From the NCBI GenBank assembly GCA_023053545.1, contig JAKZAN010000006.1, positions 6,639,001 through 6,703,000 on the forward strand: a stretch of 64,000 nucleotides of DNA. The letters are read 5' to 3'. How positions within the stretch are numbered: the first letter of the stretch is position 1; each line of letters begins with the position of its first letter. This DNA comes from Lepidurus packardi (taxonomy: Eukaryota > Arthropoda > Branchiopoda > Notostraca > Triopsidae). Made by a program: the position numbers and the translations under genes. Positions 39,901-60,000 of the stretch are shown here, in pieces. The notes below the pieces were generated by a model. The model was not told the origin of the DNA. It searched no databases and saw only the letters and a list, made by a program, of their open reading frames with translations.

Positions 39901-41516
39901 GGCATACTGAAATTTGGAAAATATGAGTGTCAAATTATGGGGAATTTGCTACTGATTTAAGGAATTGGTTACTGTGTTTTGTGAAAGGTTGCCAAAATTT
40001 AGAATGCCTTGCCAATAACTGGGGGATGCTTTCCGACTTCGGGAAACACCCACCGGTTTTTATTAAGTGAAGAATGCCCATCATTTAGAAGGAACAAAAC
40101 ATCTTTTGATAGAGGTACAGCTTTTTTAGTGCCAACTACCGATTTTAGATAGAAAAAATTAACCTACTTTAGGGACCCATTTTTCTAGTGTGTACTTGCA
40201 ATTATGCTTCACAGATTTTATTTTTAACAGGTATCGAAATCTACAACATATATTGTTGTTATGTAAGCGAGATTCTAATTTTATAATATAGCTATTTATA
40301 ATATGTGAAGCTTTGAAACTTTATATTTTGTAACCGTGGTTTGTAACATTGTAGCCTATTTGTAGCCCTTGTAGCTCTGCAATTTGTCAGGGTTACAAAA
40401 TTTTTTGTAGCATTCGTACACCTGGAAACTGAGTTTCGAACCCCTTGCTAAAATTAGTTAAGTAAATTAGTTAACGCCACCTGTATCCGTCTGGCGGTTT
40501 TTACAAATAATTATATTTATGCAGGGCTGGAGATGGTCTTATTTCATTAGCGGAATACCGGGAGTAATAATAGCTGTTTTAATACTTCTAACAACGAAAG
40601 AACCTGTCAGGCAGAAACCAGTTGATACTAGTGCCAAAGAATCACCAGCACAAAATGCAGAAGATGAGACAAAAATTAGCGTGCGAGAAGTATTCTTCCA
40701 CATTTGCAAACCGGTGATGCTTACCGTTTGCCTGGCTGCTTGTATCAGACAAACAAGTAAGTTTAATCCAATTTTTTTAACGATCTCATTAACCAAACCT
40801 GGCAGGTGGATTCACGTGGGCATATAACGCAGCGCTATATTTCCAAACGTACTACCCAGAAGCGGAAATTGGCACATGGCTAACTGTGCTTCCAATTGCC
40901 GGTGGAAGTTTCGGACTAATTGCAGGTGGCTGGCTCTCAGACAAAGTCTCCAAAATTGGCTTGCAAGCCAGGGCATGGGTCTTAGCAGGCAGTCAAGTAT
41001 AACTTTGATTACAATTCCATGCACGGATGCACTCAGTGAGCTAATTTTTTATATTTTGTTGTTGTTGTAGCTTATAGGATCTGTATGCGCCCTTGGAGTT
41101 CTGTTTTTAGTGCCACCTTATGCATTTATATGCCTATTGGTAACGTACCTGTTTTCAGAAACTTGGTTCAGCGTTCTATTTGCTATCCTCGTGGAACTTG
41201 CACCTGCAAGAGGGATGACAACAATTCTGGCCGTTTTTCTTTTCGTTGTAAATAACGTCGGTGGAAACCTTCCCATAATCGTCGACCCCTTGTCTAAATC
41301 TATGGGCTTCCGGGGAGCTCTTATTCTAATGTATCCAGCCATGATGGCTGTCAGTACGTGGAATCTCAAAGCATGCTAAACTTGATTTCTTTTTAATATT
41401 CCTACTTCTTAGGCGCCCTGGTATTCGGTATAAGCGGATTCATGCTCAAGAAAGAGGCCGCTGCTAAAGAAAAAAAAACTGAAAGCCAGGAGCTTAATGA
41501 TAGTAAGACCTCGTAG
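36982..41516 (+). CDS. MFS transporter, tandem copy 1 (489 aa)
   Basis: Nine exons: 36982-37214, 37273-37425, 37489-37599, 38722-38776, 38852-38959, 40525-40756, 40806-40996, 41071-41353 and 41413-41516 (TAG). They total 1470 nt with matching phases. The product is a 12-helix-type major facilitator. MFS motif A is present between helices 2 and 3 (GVLADMYSRK, split by an intron), with a second copy in the C-half (GGWLSDKVSK). The sequences RIGLALGESACQPVSAG and GWRWSYFISGIPG are typical of the spinster-like branch, and a Cys-containing loop follows helix 1. It probably moves a small organic solute or lipid across a plasma or organelle membrane; the substrate cannot be read from sequence. The next gene is a paralogue with the same introns. 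Introns 3 and 5 are swollen by repeat insertions. Confidence 0.9.
37941..38600 (+). repeat. Diverged duplicated segment around a TTAA element
   Basis: A stretch at about 37941-38056 and another at about 38483-38596 are recognisably related. Both have GGAAGAAG, then an AGAACTC-like block, then AGTGTAACGCGC, TTTTCGGAAGA and GCTAAC.TTGAACAC. By eye they share roughly three quarters of their bases. They flank the TTAA-bordered element in intron 3 of MFS copy 1. This is an old local duplication or the remains of a larger mobile element. Confidence 0.7.
38066..38482. mobile_element. TTAA-flanked inverted-repeat element (MITE-like)
   Basis: Intron 3 of MFS copy 1 contains a 417-bp segment with inverted ends, GGCCACGGATACTG on the left and CAGTACACCGTGGCC on the right (one-base indel). 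It is bordered on both sides by TTAA (38062-38065 and 38483-38486). TTAA duplication is the hallmark of piggyBac-type transposition, so this may be a non-autonomous piggyBac-like MITE. The inverted repeat extends two bases past TTAA on each side (TG...CA), so a different element boundary is possible. It has no coding capacity. Confidence 0.6.
38999..40447. mobile_element. Non-autonomous hAT-like DNA transposon
   Basis: Intron 5 of MFS copy 1 carries a 1449-bp insertion. Its ends are perfect 16-bp inverted repeats: CAAGGGGTTCGAAACT at 38999-39014 and its complement at 40432-40447. They are flanked by a perfect 8-bp direct duplication CTAAAATT (38991-38998 and 40448-40455). An 8-bp target duplication and a CA(A)GGGGTTC-type terminus are characteristic of hAT elements. 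Both subterminal regions are packed with GTAAC/TTTGTAGC-type short repeats (39050-39280 and 40320-40410), as expected for transposase binding sites. Internal open frames are at most about 71 aa, so no transposase is encoded. The paralogous intron in MFS copy 2 lacks it. Removing it and one duplication would leave an ordinary 108-bp intron. Confidence 0.9.
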
Positions 41517-42434
41517 CAACAGAGCCACACACAACAAGGAGTACGAAACTGAGCAGATTTAGCCCATGTAAACTTGAGGAGGAAGTTAAGAACACAAACT
41601 TGGCTTAAGGAAGTGTTGGATACTGACATGCATAGCGAATGCCAAAACAGGAATAATATTTTCACATGCACCTGTTGTAGTATCTCTGATGTAAACCTAC
41701 TCCTTTCTTTGCGTAACCTAATTTTCTATCGTCGTGAGAATTCCATTTATTTCACTACGCGATGCTGTTTTGAAGTACGTTTTTGGCTAAATAAAACACA
41801 AATGAATCAGTGAACTAAGTTACTGAATCACTGAACTTTCATTATCCCAGTATGCAATTTTTATTTTCTCGGGTGCGCAGCATTGGACTTTCGAGGCATC
41901 AAATATATGTTTTAGATCCCTTATTATCGCCCTTGGAAATCCCTGACAACTGTGTTGTAGACACACGTGTTATCTGGTGCGGTCGGGTTTCAAGCAAACC
42001 TTTCAGCGTGTTTTCCGAAAGGGTTAAAAGTACGCGATACTATCGTTAGACAAAAGGCCTAATCTTAATTTCGAGATTGCAAGTGAAGGTTCGCGTTATC
42101 TTTGCATAAGCATCGAGGTTATCCAAGTCAATTAAACATACAGTCTCTAATTCTAGACGTACAATCTTCAATTTGTTTAGGTAATTATTCTGTGATCCTA
42201 GCTTGTCAGTTTGGACAATAAAGAGCATGTTACGATAATCTTTTATTCAGTATCTTTACCCGTATCTGTATCATAAAATCATCATGGTTTATTAACGGGT
42301 TGTCGTGGCTTAAACCTGTTCTTTATTATTTATAGTGATAGTTGTTTCTTGTCCTCCCTTTCGCTATTGTATGGAAACACCAAGTGCACCGTGAACAAGT
42401 GCATTCTGCAAGTATCTTTGCATTAATTGTGAAA
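41517..42434. other. Intergenic between the two MFS paralogues
   Basis: No gene seen. AATAAA at 41790-41795 is a plausible poly(A) signal for copy 1, giving a 3' UTR of about 300 nt. The 42340-42434 part is the likely 5' UTR of copy 2. It contains an in-frame upstream ATG at 42342 that would add 31 residues, which I consider unlikely because copy 1 has no such extension. Confidence 0.6.
41790..41795 (+). terminator. Poly(A) signal AATAAA of MFS copy 1
   Basis: AATAAA lies 274 nt downstream of the copy 1 stop codon, with no competing gene before it. Confidence 0.5.
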
Positions 42435-44612
42435 ATGGAAATTCAAGCAAAACCAGATAAGGTGACACAAAACCCGTGGTACTCCTTAGCTCTATTGGCA
42501 AGCTCTTTCACAGCGGCAGAAATATGCCACTTCCTAATCGGAACTACGAACCGAGCTATATCGCAAGATTTGCAGTACGGTGACCAAAGTTGTCTTTCTC
42601 AAACTGATATTTCCGTACCGAAAAATGTTACCGCATGTAAAAAGTTTCCAGACGAAACCCAGTAAATATTATAAATTTTAAGTAAACAGTCTTATTTCAA
42701 TAATATTATTGAAATAAGAGTAATTATTATTAAATATTCCGCAATATTATTTAAAAGATGCGCTAACGCAACCTACGAAGATCAGAATTACTGTGAATGG
42801 AATTACAATGGCTTGGGCATAGAATACCAAGTACTCGCTGGACCGAGCTTTATGGCAGCTTATACGATAGGAGGTATTGGAATGGGTATATTAGCAGATT
42901 TATATAACAGGTAAGATTGGGAGAATACAGTCATTTTATTGCTACTTAAACTTGTTGAAATTTTAGGAAAAACTTCATGGCTTTGTTTACGGTGGTGTTC
43001 AGCATATCTACTATTCTATCTGGCTTTGCCCAAGAGTACTGGCAGTTAGTATTACTACGAGTTGCATCAGCTCTTGTGTAAGACTTAAGAATTTAAAGGG
43101 CACAACTTTTCATACCAATTTGCAAACTATCCGACCATAAAATAGGTTATAACATTGTACTTTCTAATCTACAGTGCATCAGCCTGCCAACCACTATCGG
43201 CAGGTATGATTTCGGACACCTTCCCACAAGTAAAAGCATTGAAAACCTGACGGATAACACTATGTGAGATTTGGTTATGAATTTAAAAAGCTCTTTCCTA
43301 GTCCACACGTGGGATAGCTATGGGCATCGTTACCGTTGGCGTTTACCTGGGATTGGGGTTGTCCTTTCCAGTCGGCTATTACGTGCCAGAAGCCAACATT
43401 CTTGACATGGTAAACTCATACTGCCATTAACGTAGGCCTGAAGCACAATTCTATAATCAAATGCCATGTCCAAAGCACTCGTAACAGGTTATAAATCATC
43501 GTTAAGCACGGTGAAATTTACTACGACTTTAGCGCGCCTAACTAGCACCTCTAAATTCCGTTTTCTGAATTTTTAAGGATAGCACACGCCATCTATACGA
43601 CATACTTATATGGCGCTTTTACAAATAATTCAATTATTAGGGTTGGAGATGGTCGTATTTCATAAGTGGAATACCGGGCTTGGTAATAGCTGCGTTGATC
43701 TTTGTAACGGTTAAGGAACCTGCCAGACAAGCCACTGATATGGATGAAAATTCTAAAGAATTAACAGCTCAAGATAAAGTAATTGCCAGAGGAATTAGCG
43801 TTCGGCAAGTACTTGCTCACTATCGCAGACCTGTGATGATATCCATTTGCATAGCTGGTTGCATCAGGCAAACAGGTATTGCAGCCCAAAATATTCTGCA
43901 TTACTTAGAAATTTACCCATAATATTAGCCTCTTACTCATGGTCCTATAATGCTGCACTATATTACCAAACATACTACCCAGAAGCAAATTCCGGCACCT
44001 GGCTCGCGATAACTTCTATCGTAGGAGGAACTCTCGGACTTATTTTTGGGGGCTGGCTATCTGACCGCGTGGTCTCCAAAATTGGTCTGCAAGCTCGAGC
44101 ATGGGTGTTAACAGGTACTCAAGTAAGTCTGAATGCAAACGCCTAATAGGAATACATCCTATCAGCCTAAATGATCTAAAGATTATAGCAGCTCCATGCG
44201 CCCTTGGAGTTCTGTACTCGCCTCCACCCTACGCCTTTTTAAGCCAGTTTGTGACGTATATTTTTTCCGAAACTTGGTACAGCGTACTTTTGGCTATAAT
44301 CGTCGAACTCGCACCAGCTAAAGGGATGACTACTCTCTTTGGTATATTTCTTTTCATTTTTAATAACATCGGTGGAAACCTTCCCATTGCCGTTGCACCC
44401 TTGTCCGAAGCTATGGGATTTCGGGAAGCTCTTATATTGATGGTCCCAGTCCTAATGGCTTTAAGTAACTTTACGTAAGAAAAACTAACCCTTAATTCCC
44501 GGAGAATCTGCTTTCAGGCGCTGTGATATTTGGTATAACCGGATTTTTGTTACGAAGTGAAGCCGCTGCTAAAAAGAAAAGCGAAAGTCGCGAATATCTT
44601 GACAGTAATTAA
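42435..44612 (+). CDS. MFS transporter, tandem copy 2 (486 aa)
   Basis: Nine exons: 42435-42661, 42758-42910, 42967-43077, 43175-43229, 43302-43409, 43641-43875, 43929-44122, 44182-44464 and 44518-44612 (TAA). They total 1461 nt. The exon phases match copy 1 one for one, and five of the nine exon lengths are identical. The helices and motifs match copy 1: GILADLYNRKN for motif A, a GWRWSYFISGIPG segment, GGWLSDRVVSK, and FSETWYSVLLAIIVELAPAKG near helix 10. The start at 42435 (MEIQ) aligns with the copy 1 start (MEMEN). The substrate is unknown and the family is spinster-like MFS. Intron 1 holds a perfect 28-bp palindrome. The introns are short and free of the insertions seen in copy 1. Confidence 0.92.
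42691..42718. repeat. Perfect 28-bp palindrome
   Basis: The 14-mer CTTATTTCAATAAT is followed at once by its exact reverse complement, with no spacer. It lies in intron 1 of MFS copy 2, 29 nt after the donor site. It could form a cruciform or RNA hairpin, or be a footprint of a mobile element. Confidence 0.9.
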
Positions 44613-44985
44613 AAAGTCAAAGTCATTAGAGCAACAGAGCAACGTGCAACATGGATTACAAGTTGAGCACGATGTATTCACTGCAAAATTTTATGAGGAA
44701 GTTTTAAAACACTAAAATAGGCTGAGAAAACGGAAATCAATTTTGATATTGAAACTCAAAACTAACTTTTGAGGCCAAAAAAAATTAATTCTTCTTTTTG
44801 CATAAGCCCGTTCTAAATTTTTCCCTGATGCAAACATTCCATCGTCTTTCCCCAACCTGGTGTTCTTTCTTTAAGGAGAAAACACAAACCCAGAAAAAAA
44901 AGAACACAATAAAAAATAGGACGAGACTGAGATGATGAGGCCTAGGGTTTAAAGTAATGCAGCAATGACACGTTTTAATCATCAT
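44613..44985. other. Convergent gap between MFS copy 2 and UBE2G1
   Basis: The 373-bp stretch between two stop codons on opposite strands is the 3' UTR of both genes. No canonical AATAAA on the + strand stands out close to the MFS stop; an AATAAA near 44908 is closer to the UBE2G1 end. No other feature was seen. Confidence 0.6.
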
Positions 44986-45837
44986 TTACAGGCATTCCTC
45001 TTGGCTTTTTCGTACACAGCGGGCAACTTTGCGTTTAAACTCATTATAATTCTCTCGCCAGTCTTTCTGTAAAATCCAATACAAAAACGTTAGAAAAACA
45101 AATTCTACTTAAGCGAATGGAAAAACTTACTGCTGCATCAACATTTGCTGGACTCTGATCATTGGGGTCTGCCAGCATAGATATGACTGAAAGGAGAATA
45201 GTTTCTACTGTATGAATAGGAAGCCATCTCTCGCAAGCTTGTTCATAGCCATATTTATCATCACCAGGTTCATGTAAAATCGAAATGCAAACGTCTCCGT
45301 TTTTCTCTATGTTTGGATGCCAGAGGTCTGTGATGAATTTCATTTTGGGAGGCCTTAAAGGGTACTCTTTGGGGAAGTAGAGATGGCATTTGAAGAAGCC
45401 TCCCTCACTAAAGCAGTAATATAGTGCATTAGGCTCCGTTATCTAGTTAACTGATGAAAAATTACTAGAGTGTGTCTGGAGGCCCAATAATTAACACTTC
45501 CCATCTGTAAATGTCATTGTCATCAATAAGGCCAGCAGAGAAACCTTCAACTGGGTTCTTATTGAGTTCTGAAAGAGAAACAATTCCATATATCAAGCAC
45601 TAGAATTAATGGTCAAGCAGAACAAGTATTGTAAATGTAGCTGAGCTGAAACCTCAAGGTCCCTGCAGCAGAAGAGAGAGCTGCAACCCACCAACCACTC
45701 CGAAAACATGGACATTTCAGCATGCAGCCAAAAAAATTAAAAGGGGGCAAACACATACTATAATTGGCGAGCATTTAAAGGACAATGTTACCTGCTAGCT
45801 GTTTACGTAAAAGTAATGCAGATTGATGCTCCGACAT
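44986..45837 (-). CDS. UBE2G1: Ubiquitin-conjugating enzyme E2 G1 (168 aa)
   Basis: Four exons on the minus strand: 45792-45837 (ATG), 45466-45568, 45131-45407 and 44986-45066 (TAA). They total 507 nt. The product is a complete UBC fold: N-terminal SEHQSALLLRKQLAE, then NPVEGFSAGLIDDND, YPLRPPKMKFITDLWHPN, and the catalytic NGDVCISILHEPG with the active-site cysteine at residue 90. This is followed by the long acidic-loop insertion (HEPGDDKYGYEQACERW) that marks the UBE2G1/Ubc7 class, then DPNDQSPANVDAA. Length and Cys position match the family (about 170 aa, Cys90). It transfers ubiquitin from E1 to substrates with RING E3s. The G-type E2s are linked to Lys48 chains and ER-associated degradation. 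It is intact and convergent with MFS copy 2. Confidence 0.97.
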
Positions 45838-46151
45838 CGAAAACAAAGGAAAAATAAGAGCTAAATTTCCTCACTTCACACGGGCCACAAAAAGGTGTCG
45901 AAATCGATTCCGTTTTCACCCTAATCGATGCTACAGAAGCGCTAAGTTTGAAATGCGGGAACTACACTTAAAACAGTAATATGCTGTAGTTTGAAAAATT
46001 ATATTCAAATAAATTTCATACATAATACACTACAATTTTCATATTTACTTTAAAAACAATAATGTATCGTACAATCAATTACTTTTAGGTACTATACGGG
46101 AACTATTTCTGTAAAACAGATTTTATTTATGTGAACTTTTACAGGTCAACC
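45838..46151. other. Short gap between UBE2G1 start and THOC6 stop
   Basis: A 314-bp stretch between two minus-strand genes. TTTATT at 46122-46127 is a minus-strand AATAAA, 25 nt beyond the THOC6 stop, and is its likely poly(A) signal. The remainder must hold the UBE2G1 promoter, which is therefore very short. Confidence 0.6.
46122..46127 (-). terminator. Poly(A) signal AATAAA of THOC6
   Basis: This is the reverse complement of TTTATT, 25 nt downstream of the THOC6 stop codon on the minus strand. Confidence 0.55.
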
Positions 46152-47450
46152 TTAATTAAATTCGAGAACAAAATCTTTGTAACTTAAATTCGTAGTACAT
46201 ACGTCAATTTTATTCCCGGATCCAGCAACACACATTGTCTAGAAAGGTAGAATATACTCAAAACTAATGTTTTATGCAAAATTAAGAGAGTACCTTTTTT
46301 GGTTCCGGTTGCATGACAATCGAGTAGATACTTCTAGACGAAACAGGCAGCTCTGTGACCACGTCTCCAGATAAGAGCATTTGATAAACAATTCCATCAT
46401 CACCGGCAGCAAATAGACGATCTTCAAAGAATCGCGAAACGTGCCATGCAGTATTTGCAGGAGGTAAGACTTTGTACATCGTAAGCGAGCGCAAGTGCCA
46501 TAAGGAGAGATGGGGACCTCCTCCGCAGAGCTAGAAATGGATTGTACATGATCAGAGCCGAACGAGAGTAGTAAAAGCGCTTACCATCCAGTCTTCTGAA
46601 ATGGCGACCGTTCCTACCCACTTCCCTAAATTTTCTCTGGATAGCCGGGGATCTTTATTTGGTTCCAAAGTGTGCAATTTCTTCCCACTTCGCAAATCCC
46701 AAAGTTTTACCGAACCATCTTCACTAGCTGAAGCGCACTGGTTTCCACTAATAACATATATTTATTTGTAGGTTTCCAGACGAATGATGGGATACTAATG
46801 AGTCCAAGCTTACTTAACAGATATGTCGTGTATATAGGAAGTATGATCCTTCCACGTTTGGATCAACTTTCCGTACTCGAGATCGTAAACGTGGATATTA
46901 TTGTCGCTGCAACCAGCCAGCAATCGCATACCACTTGACTGACCAGCAATTGCCAGGACATTAGCATCAGTTTTTTCAAAATTATTCCTAACAAAAATAT
47001 TATGCAAAATATTAACTAACTAGTTAGAGACGAAAACATTTTATCGTTACTCTTCAGGGGGAATGTCGAAGTTCCAATCAGGGTTCGAGTAACTCTTCAA
47101 GACTGAATCCCACATCCAACCCATGATTTTTCCGCTGGTACCGGCAACCAAGTGATCGTTTGTGCTAAGCAAACTGAAAACAGCGCTGTCAGAGACGACT
47201 TTCATTACGTGATCAGGATTTTTCTTGCTGCTTCTATCGATCAGCTTTGAATCAGGTGCTTCACTTTCAATATCAGCCCACATAGGCTGCAAACTATTAA
47301 AGAACAAATCAGTAACAGTTTTAAAGCAATTTTTATATGAAATTACTTCCAAATTCCGACTTCTCCGTAGTTGTTACATGCCGCTAAAACCTCCCTATCT
47401 GGGGCAATGGCTTGCGCAAATATTGTGGTATATAAGCTTTCGACACCCAT
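46152..47450 (-). CDS. THOC6: THO complex subunit 6, WD-repeat protein (335 aa)
   Basis: Six coding exons on the minus strand: 47347-47450 (ATG), 47051-47293, 46814-46987, 46585-46747, 46294-46530 and 46152-46238 (TAA). They total 1008 nt. A 5' UTR exon ends at 47512 (GAAGAG|GTATG donor) and joins at 47459, nine bases before the ATG. The start is supported by an in-frame stop farther upstream. Family landmarks in order are TTIFAQAIAPD, LAACNNYGEVGIW, ASEDGSVKLWDLRSG, the almost invariant DWMLCGGGPHLSLWHLRS, and a C-terminal NKIDVCTTN segment. The length is close to the vertebrate protein (about 340 aa). THOC6 is a beta-propeller subunit of the THO part of TREX, which couples nuclear transcription and splicing to mRNA export. 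It is head to head with BLTP2. Confidence 0.94.
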
Positions 47451-47892
47451 GGTAATATCCTACAAACAGATGTGATAATTATCAGGAATAACCAACTGAT
47501 TTAAATCATACCTCTTCCCGCAAAACAAGTCCTTCAAACTGATGCTCCTGCTCCGAGCGGTATCTTGGTAAACTTGATAGTTTTTCTTGTTATATTGCCG
47601 CAAATTTCGAACTTGTGATGTAAATTGAGCTATTTTGCTCTGATGTTATTATGAATGTATTTCTTTTCAAACGAACTTTAGCACTGAAGGAAAATAAAGT
47701 AGTTGCAGATGACGCGATGTACATAAAACTTTAACCATGGGATTGTACCGGTAAGGTCAGCAACGAAAAGAGAAAGGGCATGAACCCCTCCCTTAACCGC
47801 TGAACAATTTGTCCTTCACCGGACGTAAACAAACAAAACGGTGAAGGATCGTGCTCAGATGCTGATTTTACAAATATTCTATCTTGTACATA
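47451..47892. promoter_or_regulatory. Divergent (bidirectional) promoter region THOC6/BLTP2
   Basis: Only 442 bp separate the two start codons. Part of this is the THOC6 5' UTR (47451-47459 and a leader exon from 47512 to about 47600 or beyond) and its 52-bp intron. That leaves under 300 bp for both promoters. No TATA box is obvious, as is usual for housekeeping genes. Shared regulation is an inference from geometry. Confidence 0.6.
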
Positions 47893-56732
<8,840 letters not shown>

Positions 56733-57003
56733 ATACATTTTACTGCATTGTTGTAAATACAGATTTTCTTGTAATTCAATATTACAAATAAACGTCACTC
56801 TTAACATTCTTAATAGCTATCACTTTTGTGCTTTATGCAAGGTAGTCTACATCGAAAGAATTCTAACTTTTTCAGAATTAGTTTACATTGTTAAGTGAAC
56901 ACCAACCGATCATCACGCTTGTTGCGGTTATCAAAAGTGAAGCTCGGAGATGAATAGTGAAGCTCCTCTTTGCGGCTTCCGCATCAGCATCTATTTAAAA
57001 TGA

Positions 57004-57009
57004 TTTATT
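57004..57009 (-). terminator. Minus-strand AATAAA overlapping the ACE-like stop
   Basis: AATAAA on the minus strand includes the TAA stop codon of the ACE-like gene. If used, the 3' UTR would be only some 20 nt. It faces the BLTP2 3' end across 272 bp. Confidence 0.35.
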
Positions 57010-60000
57010 TTAATAATTTATTTGCATAACTACGAATTTTACCCCAGCCAATGACTTCGTCTTTATTCTGGGATTCAAGCCACTGGGCCAATGGTTGGAA
57101 GTAGTCGAGAACGGCTCCACCATCCATACGTTCTGTTTTTCCATTGGTCAGCAAATGAAGTACTTGTGATGCAGGTACTGAAGAACCAAGACTCAAAACG
57201 GCCCTGTAAAAATAACATACGTGTAACCTGTAAGACGCTTTATTTCCCGCATTTTCAAACCCGTATATAATTTACGTCAATCTGTCGCCAGCTGCTTTGG
57301 ATGCATAGATATCACACAGGTGTAATGGACCTTTATGGCCTGCAGCTTGGCACAGAGCTTGATGGATTTGGAATTGAAGAACAAAGCTAACAAAATATCG
57401 AATATACGGCGAATTCGCTGCAATATGGTATTTCGCTCCCGGATCAAAGTCCTTTTCACTGCGAGGCAAAGGTGGCGCCACACCCTGGTAATTTAGCCGT
57501 AAATCCCACCAGGCTGTATTGTATTGGGTTGAAGGTGTTTCTCCTTTGAATACCCCCCAACGCCACTAGAATTGATCAGTTAAGCAAAGTGAGTGAATTA
57601 AGGGAATTGTAAGTTGTACTTTGTCGACGAGGTAACTGAAAGGAGCGAAGGCTAGCTTTTCCAGCGCAATAGAATACAAGCCGTTAATTTCGATTTCTAT
57701 TGAGATAAAAAAGAACATAAAAAAGGGAACTAATTTCAATAAAGCTGACCTGGATCTTCCTTACGAACATCATTGCTATTCAAAAGCTGCAGCCTTCTCA
57801 AGTACGATGGGGTGAGTACCGATAGCGTTAAGGCATCTCCCAGGGCTTCATGGAACGCTAAGCACACGTGAGATTAGAAAAGAAAAGAAAGGTACATAGA
57901 ACTGAAGTACCAGGGTTGGCCCCTTCACGAAACACAAAAGGCAAACGGGCGTATTCCATATAGTATCGAATATGTGCCATTTCATGATAGGCGGAAAGCA
58001 AGTCATCCTTACTGGTTTCCGTGCACTGCTTGATTCTTTGATTCCGAAGAAGCAAATAATGTGTGAAATAGAACTCATTAGAAAGACATATCCCTTATAC
58101 CGGAAATCCTGGCCATCACAAAAATCCCAAGCAGAAGCTTGGCAGACCACTTCACGGTCTGATGGCTTCTTAAGTATAGAGTTATCCCAAAATACGGATG
58201 AAACAGGTTTGAAACCCAAAGAAGTGTAAAATTCATCTGCCAAACGGAATATGCTAAAGACAACATTATCTCACATTAATCAAACAAAAGAAAATTGCCT
58301 TTGTGACAAGAAAGAATACCTTTCCGGAGTAAAGCTTCGACTTCGCATTTCTTCAGTAATATTCACGCCCTGATGCTTTGGGTACGGTAAACTCCAATTG
58401 TAAAGGCTTTGCCACGTTTGTCCCCACATGTTACCTGTCAGAAGCAGAGTTATAGAAATAGGCAATTTAAATAAGACGTTACCTAATAAATGGGCAGGAA
58501 TGGGACCATTACGTGGGACAGTAATAGAACCGTAACGTTCTCGCAGCTGCCGGCGAACATACGCGTGCAATTGTTGGTAAAGTGGCTTCAAAGTTTCCCA
58601 TAAAGAATCCAATTGTTCTTCAAAATCATCTAGCTCATAACCTGATCTCCAGTAATCGCCCTGGTCTCGAAACCCTGTTACAAGCATTATATTACTGGTA
58701 TCCGAGTTTTTTTTCGTTGCTGTATCTGTTACCATTCAGGCGAGCTGCATCGTTAGATAACTGCACATATCGTTCGTATTTGGACCTTAAAGGTTTTCCG
58801 GTTTTGTCGTGCCAATTTTTCCACAAGAATAACAATTCAGCAGGGTTTTTTGATTCTGACATAATGCGTGAAATCTCTAGAATGAAGCGCGTGTTGGAGA
58901 TGAAGTATATCATGGGTAATTAGAAAGATACCGGGTTCCAAGGCAAGATCGCAAGGTCCTTGACTCTTGTAAGGGCATATTCGACCATTCCCATATGTAT
59001 CGCGCATTTCCGCCAACAACATTTGCATCTAACCATATCAGTTTATTGATCGACTTGTTATGCATTTGCCCCGCCAGATAATTGTTTACTTCCTTAAGTT
59101 TGTCATCGGAAAGGGCAGCTCTTCCTAGCAAAGCTAGCGAACGAAATTGGCGGTAAGTCTCGGGGCGGCTAAAATTTTGCCAGGCGAAAGAAATTGCCAT
59201 GAGCCAAGCTTCTTTCTGGAAACGGGCATAATCAAGTTGTCGATCCAACTGTAGCGAAACAAGTTTCACGACAAAAAGACAATCAGGTAACCGTTTTGAA
59301 AAAAAGAAAAACATTCGCAAAAAACACAAATAGCGAATTCCCAGCCGGTAGAATTTTTAGTTCCTTTTAAACGATAACATCAAGGGTTTGACTATAAATC
59401 TCAATGTCGGTTGAGAGACACTTAAGACGGGTTGTTTAACCAATTCCCGTTATAAAGGAAAAGGTACATCTGGTGCTCCCGTCGCCAGCGGAATGACGGA
59501 AAAACGGCAACGGACCACATCCATCGGCATACCCAATCTCCTCCGGCGAAACTAAAACATGCATGTTCTCTACAACCATGATTTAGGGTTCAAGTAACCT
59601 TTCCGCGTTATAAAGGTTGAAATAGAAAATTTAATCTCAAACTTGAAGCATCCCTATACTGCCGGCAAACTATAAAGTGGACTTTTTCGACCTTACGGTC
59701 AACAACACCTTTGCCGGTCATGCATGGAAAAAACCTCATCAAAGAACTAAAAGACAATGTTTGCAACGTACCATAACTTTTTTGGTAGCAAGAGACACGT
59801 TAGTATTAAAATCCCACTGGGCTTGCATCAACCGCTTACATATTTGAGATGCTTCGTTGCTGTACTGCTCCAAAAAGTGCGAGGCTGACTGTTCGTCGGT
59901 GTTATTACCCTAGAATGCATGTAATTTATTCCGTAAATTTAAAGGTAACTATAACTATAGTATTACCTGAATGTGCCTAGTTGATATACAAAACTGTATA

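Noticed and set aside
39605-39960. Small open frames inside the hAT-like element
   Set aside because: Too short (70-71 aa) and without transposase motifs; the element is non-autonomous.
42342-42434. Upstream in-frame ATG extending MFS copy 2 by 31 residues
   Set aside because: Copy 1 starts at the position of the downstream Met (42435) and has no equivalent extension, and the extra residues look like 5' UTR.
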